Source: URNF01 sp045649855
Lineage (GTDB): Bacteria; Bacillota; Clostridia; Oscillospirales; Acutalibacteraceae
Direction of reading: 5' to 3'
DNA: 7,475 nucleotides
Assembly (NCBI GenBank): GCA_045649855.1
Contig: JAZRQN010000053.1
Span: 1-7,475, forward strand
Shown here: positions 1 to 4,755 of the stretch, in pieces
Numbering within the stretch: the stretch's first letter is position 1
Layout of the letters: each line of letters starts with the position of its first letter
Program-made: the position numbers and the translations under genes
The notes under the pieces: model-generated
What the model was told of the DNA's origin: nothing
The model's input: only the letters and a program-made list of their open reading frames with translations
The model's database searches: none

Positions 1-6
1 GCGAAG

Positions 7-41
7 AAAAAAAAAGCGGTGTGCCTTACGGCACCCCGCTT
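7..41 (-). terminator. Rho-independent terminator, minus strand
   Basis: A 12-bp stem with one mismatch (14-25 pairing with 30-41, loop TTAC) is flanked on its left by an uninterrupted A run at 7-15. Read on the minus strand this is a GC-rich hairpin followed by nine Ts, the classic intrinsic terminator. It probably ends transcription of the minus-strand lipoprotein gene at 226-645, although about 180 bases including a palindromic cassette lie between. A gene beyond the left edge is not visible. Confidence 0.8.
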
Positions 42-84
42 GTTTATGTGAACATTAAATACGGATTGTATATTTTGCTGATAA

Positions 85-200
85 AAATCCGGTTTGTTTT
101 GATGGAGTGGGGGTGTAGGGGAGGTATCCCCTGTCAGGGGGAATGTCTGTAGGACAAGGGGGTGGCTGCTCTGCCAAGGGGTTCGCCTCCCGTCAAATTC
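85..200. repeat. GC-rich stacked-palindrome intergenic cassette
   Basis: This intergenic stretch carries a series of short hairpins separated by G-rich linkers: TCCCC/GGGGA around 127-141, TGTC/GACA around 144-155, and TGGC/GCCA at 163-166 with 173-176. Read on the minus strand it runs through CCACCCCC, a hairpin, and CCTGACAGGGGATACC. I recognise this as the style of dispersed non-coding palindromic cassettes common in gut Clostridia, but only one copy of this exact type is in the window. It has no open reading frame and lies in the probable 3' untranslated region of the lipoprotein gene. Confidence 0.4.
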
Positions 201-225
201 GCACAAAACTCGCAGGATGACAACC

Positions 226-645
226 TCAATCAACGCGCGTGATTGAACAATGCAGCCGCCAGGTGGCAGTGTTGCCGATATACGTGCCGTGGGTTTCGAT
301 TACGGTGATTTCTGTTTCGGTGCTTGCGTGAGCATCGGGTTCAAGTATTACCGTGGCGTTTCCAACGTCCGGGAAAGCATCCTGTTCGATCACCTCACCG
401 TATAGCACGATGTCGGTGTTCGGCGACAGGGTTACAAGATCACCGCTTTGTATCGGATGTCCATTGTGCATAACCGAGGTTTGCCAATCGTCGCCGACAC
501 TGTCGTTGGACAGTAAGGTGAAAGAGTATTCTATTTGATAGGTATATTGGGTAATGGTTGAAACAACCTCTTTATATTGGTTTGTGCAGCTAACCGAAAC
601 AAGCAAAAACATCGTCGCAAGGAAAACGTGTACAAGTTTTTTCAT
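226..645 (-). CDS. Small putative lipoprotein or secreted protein, unknown function
   Basis: This 139-residue protein starts with a typical export signal: two lysines, a hydrophobic core (residues 4-18) and VSVSC, with Cys20 as a candidate lipidation site. The -3 residue is Ser rather than the usual Leu, so lipidation is likely but not certain. The mature part is short and rich in Thr, Val, Ile and acidic residues, with a stretch around residues 62-105 (SGDLVTLSPNTDIVLYGEV and following) that reads like alternating beta strands of a small beta-sandwich. I do not recognise a family. The ATG is preceded by AAGGGTGA at good spacing and by a good sigma-A promoter (682-710). It is divergent from an Xre-type regulator, which might control it. 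The last codons and stop form a perfect 7-bp palindrome (226-232 with 240-246). Confidence 0.75.
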   Translation of the reverse strand: MKKLVHVFLATMFLLVSVSCTNQYKEVVSTITQYTYQIEYSFTLLSNDSVGDDWQTSVMHNGHPIQSGDLVTLSPNTDIVLYGEVIEQDAFPDVGNATVILEPDAHASTETEITVIETHGTYIGNTATWRLHCSITRVD

Positions 646-681
646 AAGCTCACCCTTTGTGTAGTTTTATTTATCGTTAAA

Positions 682-710
682 ATTATACGACAAAAAATAT
701 TAAATTGCAA
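682..710 (-). promoter_or_regulatory. Sigma-A-type promoter for the lipoprotein gene
   Basis: On the minus strand a TTGCAA box (705-710) and a perfect TATAAT box (682-687) are separated by exactly 17 bases. Transcription would begin near 675, giving a leader of about 30 bases that contains the AAGGGTGA ribosome binding site at about 648-655. Spacing and -10 match are both ideal, so this is the best-supported promoter in the intergenic region. Confidence 0.75.
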
Positions 711-729
711 CGATTTACCGAAGTATAAT
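700..729 (+). promoter_or_regulatory. Probable promoter for the Xre regulator pair
   Basis: A perfect TATAAT lies at 724-729, about 32 bases before the ATG at 761, with a G-rich ribosome binding site (AGTGGGGGGG) between. No good -35 box is at standard spacing: TTAAAT at 700-705 (18-base spacer) is weak, and TTGCAA at 705-710 is only 13 bases away. The promoter may need an activator, or be weak when the opposite promoter is occupied. Confidence 0.5.
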
Positions 730-760
730 TTACGAAGAATAAAAGTGGGGGGGCGAGCGA

Positions 761-1066
761 ATGAAAGATATTCTCAACGTAATAACAGTGTATCGTGAAC
801 AACGAGGTTGGAGCGAATATCAGCTCGCAGAACATTCCGGTTTGCCTCAATCTACCATTTCATCATGGTATCGCAAAAATATGGTTCCGACTATTCCTTC
901 TTTGGAAAAGATTTGTAGCGCTTTCGGGATAACGGTATCGCAGTTGTTCGCAGAGGGGGATGAACTCGTTTCTTTGACCTCGTCGCAAAAAGCGCTTTTA
1001 GAACGTTGGGCAAGACTGAGTGAGGAGAAACAGGCGGTTGTTTTTCAGTTGATTGATACTATGTGA
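761..1066 (+). CDS. Xre-family helix-turn-helix transcriptional regulator
   Basis: This 101-residue DNA-binding protein has one Xre/Cro-type HTH over roughly residues 5-62. The scaffold helix ends in REQRGWSEY, then come QLAEHSGL (helix 2) and PQSTISSWYR (recognition helix). The motif P-T-I-P-S-L-E-K-I-C-S-A-F-G-I-T-V-S-Q-L-F closes the five-helix domain, which is typical of the family. The tail (about residues 70-101, LTSSQKALLERWARLSEEKQ...) is predicted helical and probably mediates dimerisation. Small stand-alone proteins of this architecture are abundant in Clostridia and usually repress their own or a divergent promoter; that target is inference. It is followed after 55 bases by a second HTH gene in the same direction, now broken by an insertion. 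The ATG has a G-rich ribosome binding site (around 745-752). Confidence 0.88.
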   Translation: MKDILNVITVYREQRGWSEYQLAEHSGLPQSTISSWYRKNMVPTIPSLEKICSAFGITVSQLFAEGDELVSLTSSQKALLERWARLSEEKQAVVFQLIDTM

Positions 1067-1200
1067 CTACAACAAGGTGAGCGACTTGAAAATCAGAAAG
1101 TTGGCGTTGGGGAACAAAAATATGATCGGTGCACGTGTAGCCAAAGCATTCAAACCCGAACCAGCCTCAAAGGGCGATTTTTCGGTAGCTTTCGGCTCAT

Positions 1201-1218
1201 TGTCGCACCTAGGCGACA
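1201..1218. repeat. Stem-loop inside the MITE
   Basis: TGTCGC (1201-1206) pairs with GCGACA (1213-1218) across the loop ACCTAG. It is part of a set of internal inverted repeats that would let the element fold as RNA or single-stranded DNA. Confidence 0.6.
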
Positions 1219-1235
1219 GCCTTATGTGCTCCGCT

Positions 1236-1306
1236 TCACCAAAATCTCCTCAAAAAATCGCACCTTTTAGGTCGCAGAATTTTGTGATTAACGGATTTTT
1301 TGGTGA
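1236..1306. repeat. Long-range inverted repeat inside the MITE
   Basis: TCACCAAAA (1236-1244) is the reverse complement of TTTTGGTGA (1298-1306), enclosing about 53 bases. With the terminal repeats and the two local hairpins it implies a nested fold for the whole element. Confidence 0.45.
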
Positions 1307-1322
1307 GCAAGGCAAAAACGCA

Positions 1323-1343
1323 GTGAATACTGTATGTATTCAC
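1323..1343. repeat. Perfect 8-bp stem-loop inside the MITE
   Basis: GTGAATAC (1323-1330) pairs perfectly with GTATTCAC (1336-1343) across the loop TGTAT. It is the strongest internal hairpin of the element. Confidence 0.65.
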
Positions 1344-1402
1344 GAGTATTTTAACGATGCTTCAGCGGAAAATCCGTATCATAAAATCTGATTCGGGTTT
1401 GA

Positions 1403-1609
1403 ATGCTTTGGCTAACCGAAGCACGCAAGAACCGAAAAATGAAACAGGTTGAGTTGCTTGCCAAGTTGCAAGTAGCAGGGATAGATATGAGTACTCCGGC
1501 ATTATCGTTGCTGGAGGGACAAAAACGGCCGGTTTCGGATGTTGAGTTAAACGCATTGGCGGATATTTTAAATGTCTCGGTAGATTGGTTGCTCGGCAGA
1601 GAAGATTGA
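1403..1609 (+). CDS. Residual HTH open reading frame using a start inside the MITE end
   Basis: An in-frame ATG at 1403-1405 lies within the right terminal inverted repeat of the inserted element. It would produce a 68-residue protein in which MLWL replaces MIGARV before TEARKNRK. The whole recognisable Xre HTH domain is kept: KQVELLAKLQ, then DMSTPALSLLEGQKRPVSD as the recognition-helix region, then ELNALADILNVSVDWLLG. Only a weak CGGG is upstream as a ribosome binding site, and I see no convincing promoter in the element, so expression would depend on read-through from the first Xre gene. It may be a functional re-capped regulator or a dead remnant; the sequence does not decide. The coding part downstream shows no further damage. 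Confidence 0.5.
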   Translation: MLWLTEARKNRKMKQVELLAKLQVAGIDMSTPALSLLEGQKRPVSDVELNALADILNVSVDWLLGRED

Positions 1610-1655
1610 GATGGATATGGGGGCAACATCATTTCCACGGGCATACACACAAAAC

Positions 1656-1691
1656 AAAAAACGATGCGAAGTTTTTTTCGCATCGTTTTTT
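1656..1691. terminator. Bidirectional Rho-independent terminator
   Basis: AAAAAACGATGCGAA (1656-1670) pairs perfectly with TTCGCATCGTTTTTT (1677-1691) around the loop GTTTTT. The 9-bp core is followed by Ts on both strands. It lies between two convergent genes, the Xre remnant ending at 1609 and the MORN protein gene ending at 1701, and can serve both. Confidence 0.92.
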
Positions 1692-1700
1692 TGTTTGCCA

Positions 1701-3200
1701 TTATCCCATAAACGTGTCGTTATTCCAAGTGCCCGAACGAATTGTGCCGCTCTTCCAGGTCATGGTGCCAAAGCCGTGCTTTTTGCCGTTTTGCCAACTG
1801 CCGACGTATTTATCACCGTTTGCCCAGGTGTACGTGCCTGTGCCGTGCCGCAGATCGTTTTTAAATGCGCCCGTATACTTGTCGCCGTTTTTCCAGGTCA
1901 TGGTGCCAAAGCCTTGCTTGACATCGTCCACCCAGTCGCCGACGTAGACGGTGCCGTCGGTCCAGGTGAATGTGCCGCGGCCGTTTCGCTTGCCGTCCAC
2001 GTACGCACCGACGTACGTATTGCCGTTTGTAAAGGTCATCGTACCCGTTCCCGTGCGCTTGCCGTTTTGCCAATCGCCCTCGTACACGGTGCCGTCAGCC
2101 CAGGTGAACGTGCCTTCGCCGACGCGCTGGCTGTCTACCCAATATCCAACGTATGTATCACCGTTCGCCCAGGTGTACGTGCCGTAACCCGATCGCGAAC
2201 CGTTTATCCATTCGCCGCTGTAATTGTCGCCGTTTGCCCAGGTGTAAGAACCCGTGCCGTGGAACACACCCTCCACCATATCACCGGTATAAGTACCATC
2301 AGCATCTTTGTGATCGGTAACGTATCCCGTATAGGTTTCCTTTGCGTGTTCCTCTTTCAGTTGTTCGGCGGTGATGTCCACCGTCTTTTCTAAAAACTTG
2401 ATGGCATCTTTGGAGGGTTCGTCCTCCCAACCGATGAGATAGGCGGTGAGCGAATCGACGACGGTGGAAGAAGAACTCATCATAATGCTGTCGGGGAACA
2501 GTTCGTCTGCGATTTTTTGCACTTCTTCGGGATAGTAGAAATCCTCTGCACCGAACAGATGCAAGAACTCGTGCGCAAACGCGTTGCCGTCGTTATACAA
2601 AATGACGTATTCGCCGTAATTGCCGCTGGACTGGGATGTAAACGAGCGCCCTGCGCGGTTAAGACAAATGATAACGGGCGCTTCGTCCACGTCCAACTCC
2701 TCTTCCAGTGTGTCGTTGAGCGACGGAATTTCGGGAAGATCCGCTTCTTCGAGTACCGCCTCGGTGAAAGGGGTGTTGTTATTCAGTTGCACAAGTTCGG
2801 ACACCGAAACCGTTTCATAACTGAAAGAAACGTCAAGTTCCCGATCGTGTTCTTTGGCGGCGTCGGTCAAAAACTCGATCGCCTCATCATAGGATGCCTT
2901 TGCTGTTTTGATCGCTTCGTCATCCCAGCGACTGAGGATATCGTCAGCAAAGATAACGGTGATATGCACGTCCCCTTGCAGTTTATAACAACCGCCTGCC
3001 GCGCGGCTTTGCACGAACAGATTGTCGTACAACTCTTCGGGCAGGTCGTCAAACTGCTCTTTGGGGTCGGTTTTACCGCTTGTATCCAGACCAAGTTCAT
3101 CGAAAAATCCGAAACGGTTGAGGATGAGCGCAACGGCAAGCAGCAATACGATCAGTGCGCCAATGCCGCCGCCTTTTTTGCTTTTGGTTTCCCGGGACAT
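1701..3200 (-). CDS. Membrane-anchored zincin-like metalloprotease with C-terminal MORN repeats
   Basis: This 499-residue protein has three parts. A basic N-terminus (KSKK) is followed by one hydrophobic segment (about 13-33), a type II anchor that would leave the rest outside the cytoplasm. Residues about 45-280 form a domain with HEFLHLFGAED at 210-220, matching HExxHxxGxxD: His210, His214 and Asp220 as predicted zinc ligands, Glu211 as catalytic base. SIMM at 238-241 fits the Met-turn of metzincins; an Asp third ligand is known in snapalysin-type (M7) enzymes. Residues 304-499 are eight 23-residue MORN repeats (Y-x-G-x-W-x-N-G-x-x-x-G-x-G-x-x-x-W-x-x-G-x-x) and a partial ninth, a beta-hairpin scaffold seen in binding and wall-associated proteins. 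Proteolytic activity is inferred from the motif; substrate unknown. The ATG has a strong GGAGG eight bases upstream. There is little room for its own promoter. Confidence 0.85.
   Translation of the reverse strand: MSRETKSKKGGGIGALIVLLLAVALILNRFGFFDELGLDTSGKTDPKEQFDDLPEELYDNLFVQSRAAGGCYKLQGDVHITVIFADDILSRWDDEAIKTAKASYDEAIEFLTDAAKEHDRELDVSFSYETVSVSELVQLNNNTPFTEAVLEEADLPEIPSLNDTLEEELDVDEAPVIICLNRAGRSFTSQSSGNYGEYVILYNDGNAFAHEFLHLFGAEDFYYPEEVQKIADELFPDSIMMSSSSTVVDSLTAYLIGWEDEPSKDAIKFLEKTVDITAEQLKEEHAKETYTGYVTDHKDADGTYTGDMVEGVFHGTGSYTWANGDNYSGEWINGSRSGYGTYTWANGDTYVGYWVDSQRVGEGTFTWADGTVYEGDWQNGKRTGTGTMTFTNGNTYVGAYVDGKRNGRGTFTWTDGTVYVGDWVDDVKQGFGTMTWKNGDKYTGAFKNDLRHGTGTYTWANGDKYVGSWQNGKKHGFGTMTWKSGTIRSGTWNNDTFMG
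1704..2291 (-). repeat. Tandem 69-bp coding repeats (MORN units)
   Basis: Eight consecutive 69-base units and a partial ninth encode the MORN array of the zincin-like protein. Units alternate in recurring phrases such as GTYTWANGD and GTMTWKNGD, suggesting expansion by unit duplication. They stay in frame throughout, so the array is a protein repeat rather than an intergenic one. Confidence 0.88.
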
Positions 3201-3220
3201 AAACTGTACCTCCGATGGTG

Positions 3221-3252
3221 AAAAACGGAGGGATCAAACGATCCCTCCGTTT
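3221..3252 (-). terminator. Intergenic hairpin, probable leaky terminator after the DUF3048 gene
   Basis: AAACGGAGGGATC (3223-3235) pairs perfectly with GATCCCTCCGTTT (3240-3252) around the loop AAAC. On the minus strand it begins three bases after the TAA of the DUF3048 gene and is followed by only five Ts. The next gene starts 20 bases further on, with its GGAGG just beyond the hairpin, so partial read-through would be needed to express it unless a promoter lies inside the upstream coding region. Confidence 0.78.
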
Positions 3253-3255
3253 GGA

Positions 3256-4335
3256 TTATTTCAATACGGTTTTGGATGCCATACCGTTGTCGGTGAGGCA
3301 GATGTAGGTTTTGCCGGTCGCCACGGTGAGCGGCGTGCCGTCGGTTTCGGTAAAGGTGAGTTGATCGTTGGTGCGACTCCACTTGATGGAACGGCTCTTG
3401 CCGCCGGATACCAACACGCCTGTACCACTGCTCAACGTGAAGCTGATGTGATAACCCTTGTCGTACTGGTCTTCCACATACTTGCTGTCGTACATCACGA
3501 TGACGTTGCTCACCTGAATAGAACCGCCGTCGATGGTCTTATGTACGTCGGAAGAGAGGGTGGAGCGGTGTTTGGTGTACAGACCCGTTGCCGCATCGTA
3601 CTTGAACGCGACGTTCCAACTGCCCGAAATGGCGACCTGCACCTGATTGCCAAGACCCGTACCCTCTTTGGTGCCAAACGCATAGGGGGATTTGGTGGAG
3701 GTGGTGGTGCGGTATTTGCGGCTGCTCACCGCATCTTTGATTTTGGAGAGGGTGAACACCTTGCCGTGCTCGGAGTAACCGCCGTTGGCGTTGAACAGTT
3801 GCTGGTTTTTCACGGTGAGGCTGTCCAGATCGTTGACACCCAGCGAGGGGATGAGTTTCTTCGCCTGCGTACTGCCGCCGACGTGGCAGTAGATGACGTC
3901 CATCGCTTTTGCGAGTTTCACGAAATGGGTGCGCGCGGAGCGGACGGGACCAACTTCGGCAGGCACTTTATCGATACTGCCGAACACCGCCATGATGCGG
4001 CCGATGCCGCCCTCGGTTTCTGCTTCGACATACAGATCCGCGTGTTCGATGCCTTTTTGCATAAAGGGGCTCTTGGTATATCCATAGTTACCGATCATAA
4101 ACGCGACCGGACGATTGTTGTTGTTCTCGAGGTTTTGTTCACCTGTCAACAGGTTTTGAAACCGCACGGGTGCTGCGGTGGTTGCCGCGGTGGTCGCCGC
4201 AGTGGTTGCCGCGGTGGTCGCAACCGTAGTGGTTGTTGCGGTGGTGTCGCCGCCCTTGTTACCGCAAGCGGTGAGGGTGAACAGCATACTGATCGCCAAC
4301 AGGATCGATACGATGCGTTTGGATGTGGATTTCAA
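3256..4335 (-). CDS. DUF3048 (YerB-type) lipoprotein
   Basis: This 359-residue protein has a canonical lipoprotein signal (LTAC, Cys24), so it is predicted to be anchored outside the membrane. A Thr/Ala/Val linker follows (about 31-55, TTAA units). The DUF3048 domain then begins near residue 62 (LLTGEQNLENNNNRPVAFMI), continues through EGGIGRIMAVFG, and holds the family signature GPVRSAR (129-135) and HVGGS (151-155). A second part towards the C-terminus (about 240-359, ending in SIKWSR...LTFTETDGTPLTVATGKTYICLTD) matches the usual DUF3048 C-terminal region. The family includes Bacillus YerB; its biochemical role is unknown. The start is TTG (4333-4335): it has AGAGGGG at good spacing, and no ATG would keep the signal peptide. 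It has its own promoter at 4389-4417 and is flanked by terminators, so it is probably a separate unit from spoIIP. Confidence 0.88.
   Translation of the reverse strand: MKSTSKRIVSILLAISMLFTLTACGNKGGDTTATTTTVATTAATTAATTAATTAAPVRFQNLLTGEQNLENNNNRPVAFMIGNYGYTKSPFMQKGIEHADLYVEAETEGGIGRIMAVFGSIDKVPAEVGPVRSARTHFVKLAKAMDVIYCHVGGSTQAKKLIPSLGVNDLDSLTVKNQQLFNANGGYSEHGKVFTLSKIKDAVSSRKYRTTTSTKSPYAFGTKEGTGLGNQVQVAISGSWNVAFKYDAATGLYTKHRSTLSSDVHKTIDGGSIQVSNVIVMYDSKYVEDQYDKGYHISFTLSSGTGVLVSGGKSRSIKWSRTNDQLTFTETDGTPLTVATGKTYICLTDNGMASKTVLK
4171..4245 (-). repeat. Low-complexity Thr/Ala linker repeat
   Basis: About 75 bases of near-tandem 12-base units (on the plus strand GCGGTGGTCGCC or close variants) encode the TTAATTAATTAA linker behind the lipoprotein Cys. 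Units differ mainly at third codon positions. The segment is prone to slippage, so linker length may vary between strains. Confidence 0.75.
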
Positions 4336-4388
4336 GGAAATTCCCCTCTCTGTGTCGAATATATAGGGTTTTTGTCCCCATTAAACAC

Positions 4389-4417
4389 ATTATATAGGAA
4401 AATTCCCTTGTATGCAA
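4389..4417 (-). promoter_or_regulatory. Sigma-A-type promoter for the DUF3048 lipoprotein gene
   Basis: On the minus strand TTGCAT (4412-4417) and a perfect TATAAT (4389-4394) are separated by exactly 17 bases, just downstream of the terminator of the preceding gene. The leader would be about 45 bases. The spacer carries a near-palindrome AGGAAAATTCCCT (4396-4408), and a very similar AGGAAATTCCCC occurs at the ribosome binding site and start (4335-4346), a possible pair of operator sites. Confidence 0.78.
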
Positions 4418-4430
4418 GCCCTATTATGCG

Positions 4431-4466
4431 AAAAAAACGAGAAGCGGAAATCATTTCCACTTCTCG
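4431..4466 (-). terminator. Rho-independent terminator overlapping the end of the small membrane gene
   Basis: A 13-bp stem with one mismatch (4438-4450 with 4454-4466) has a three-base loop and seven Ts on the minus strand (4437-4431). The TGA stop of the small membrane protein gene (4453-4451) is exactly the loop, so the terminator's upstream arm is coding. It ends the spoIIP unit. Confidence 0.9.
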
Positions 4467-4747
4467 GCAAGTATCGTAAGAGCACGCAACAGATGCAAAG
4501 ACATTCTGGCAGGTGCAGGCAGCAGGGGAACGGCGGTGTGCGATTCGCGCGGTGTGGTGATCACCGTTTGATTGCCGTTTACGTCGTTTAAAATGAGTTG
4601 ACCGTTTTCCAGACGGTACGAACCGCTGCTCACGTCCCCCGTCATCATACGGCGCGAGCGGTATCCCACCGTATACAATCCTATCGCCAGTCCCAACACG
4701 CACAGCGTGATGCAAAACGCGCTCATAAATACGCCAAAGCGTTTCAT
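4451..4747 (-). CDS. Small single-pass membrane protein downstream of spoIIP
   Basis: This is a 98-residue protein (MKRFGVFMSAFCITLCVLGLAIGLYTVGYRSRR...). One hydrophobic segment spans about residues 5-27, followed by basic YRSRR. A polar region includes YRLENGQLILNDVNGNQTVI, which looks like two short beta strands, and the C-terminal part is helical (SLHLLRALTILAEKW). I do not recognise a family. The chosen ATG is preceded by GAGGG with a five-base spacer. An alternative ATG 12 bases upstream (4757-4759, giving 102 residues) overlaps the spoIIP stop as ATGA but lacks a ribosome binding site. Either way it is tightly linked to spoIIP, so it is probably made at the same time and may act in the same process; that role is inference from position only. 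Confidence 0.75.
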   Translation of the reverse strand: MKRFGVFMSAFCITLCVLGLAIGLYTVGYRSRRMMTGDVSSGSYRLENGQLILNDVNGNQTVITTPRESHTAVPLLPAPARMSLHLLRALTILAEKWK

Positions 4748-4755
4748 ACCATCCC

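Larger units (their letters stand above)
1138..1414. mobile_element. MITE-like non-autonomous element, TA target duplication (IS630/Tc1-mariner type)
   Basis: The element proper is 1140-1412 (273 bp), flanked on each side by TA (1138-1139 and 1413-1414). Counting the TA, the ends form a perfect 23-bp inverted repeat: 1138-1160, beginning TAGCCAAAGC, is the reverse complement of 1392-1414. Four more bases match with one mismatch (to 1164 and 1388). The interior encodes no transposase and is full of stem-loops (1201-1218, 1236-1306, 1323-1343). Target TA duplication with inverted repeats is the hallmark of IS630/Tc1-mariner elements and of the MITEs they mobilise, such as RUP in pneumococcus; assignment to that group is inference from the TA. 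The clean restoration of the host gene on excision is strong evidence that this is an insertion rather than two chance inverted repeats. Confidence 0.87.
1122..1609 (+). pseudogene. Second Xre-type HTH regulator, split by a MITE-like insertion
   Basis: The original gene can be rebuilt exactly. ATG at 1122 encodes MIGARV up to the GTA codon at 1137-1139. If 1140-1414 (the element plus one copy of TA) is removed, the frame continues with ACC at 1415 to give MIGARVTEARKNRKMKQ and onward to the TGA at 1607-1609. The restored protein is 70 residues, a single complete Xre HTH domain whose start (M-I-G-x-R-x-x-E-x-R) and end (L-A-D-I-L-N-V-S-V-D-W-L-L-G) fit the family. The 275-base net insertion is not a multiple of three, so it shifts the frame. 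From the old start, translation now runs into the element and stops at 1391 after 89 residues. A possible rescue start is described separately at 1403. The gene sits 55 bases after the first Xre gene and was probably co-transcribed with it. Confidence 0.85.

Noticed and set aside
1053..1391. A genuine 112-residue gene overlapping the end of the first Xre gene
   Set aside because: Most of it is MITE sequence; only MIGARV from 1122 is native coding, and nothing resembles a domain.
1138..1414. Inverted repeats as an invertible promoter switch
   Set aside because: A flipped segment would not restore the HTH frame, whereas deletion of the element plus one TA restores it perfectly; no recombinase is present in the window.
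226..1609. A toxin-antitoxin or phage-defence module made of the lipoprotein and Xre pair
   Set aside because: The divergent protein has an export signal and no toxin or nuclease motif; two small HTH proteins alone do not support such a system.
1704..2291. Regular 69-base periodicity resembling a repeat array or CRISPR
   Set aside because: The repeats are contiguous, without unique spacers, and stay in frame as MORN units.
1611..2393. Plus-strand open frame of 260 codons with internal repetition
   Set aside because: The repetition is the reverse complement of the MORN coding repeats; no ribosome binding site or sensible composition.
3022..4479. Long open reading frame of 485 codons on the plus strand
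   Set aside because: It lies antisense to the DUF3048 lipoprotein and the start of the MORN protein, has no recognisable domain and a His/Arg/Gly/Cys-rich composition typical of a shadow frame.
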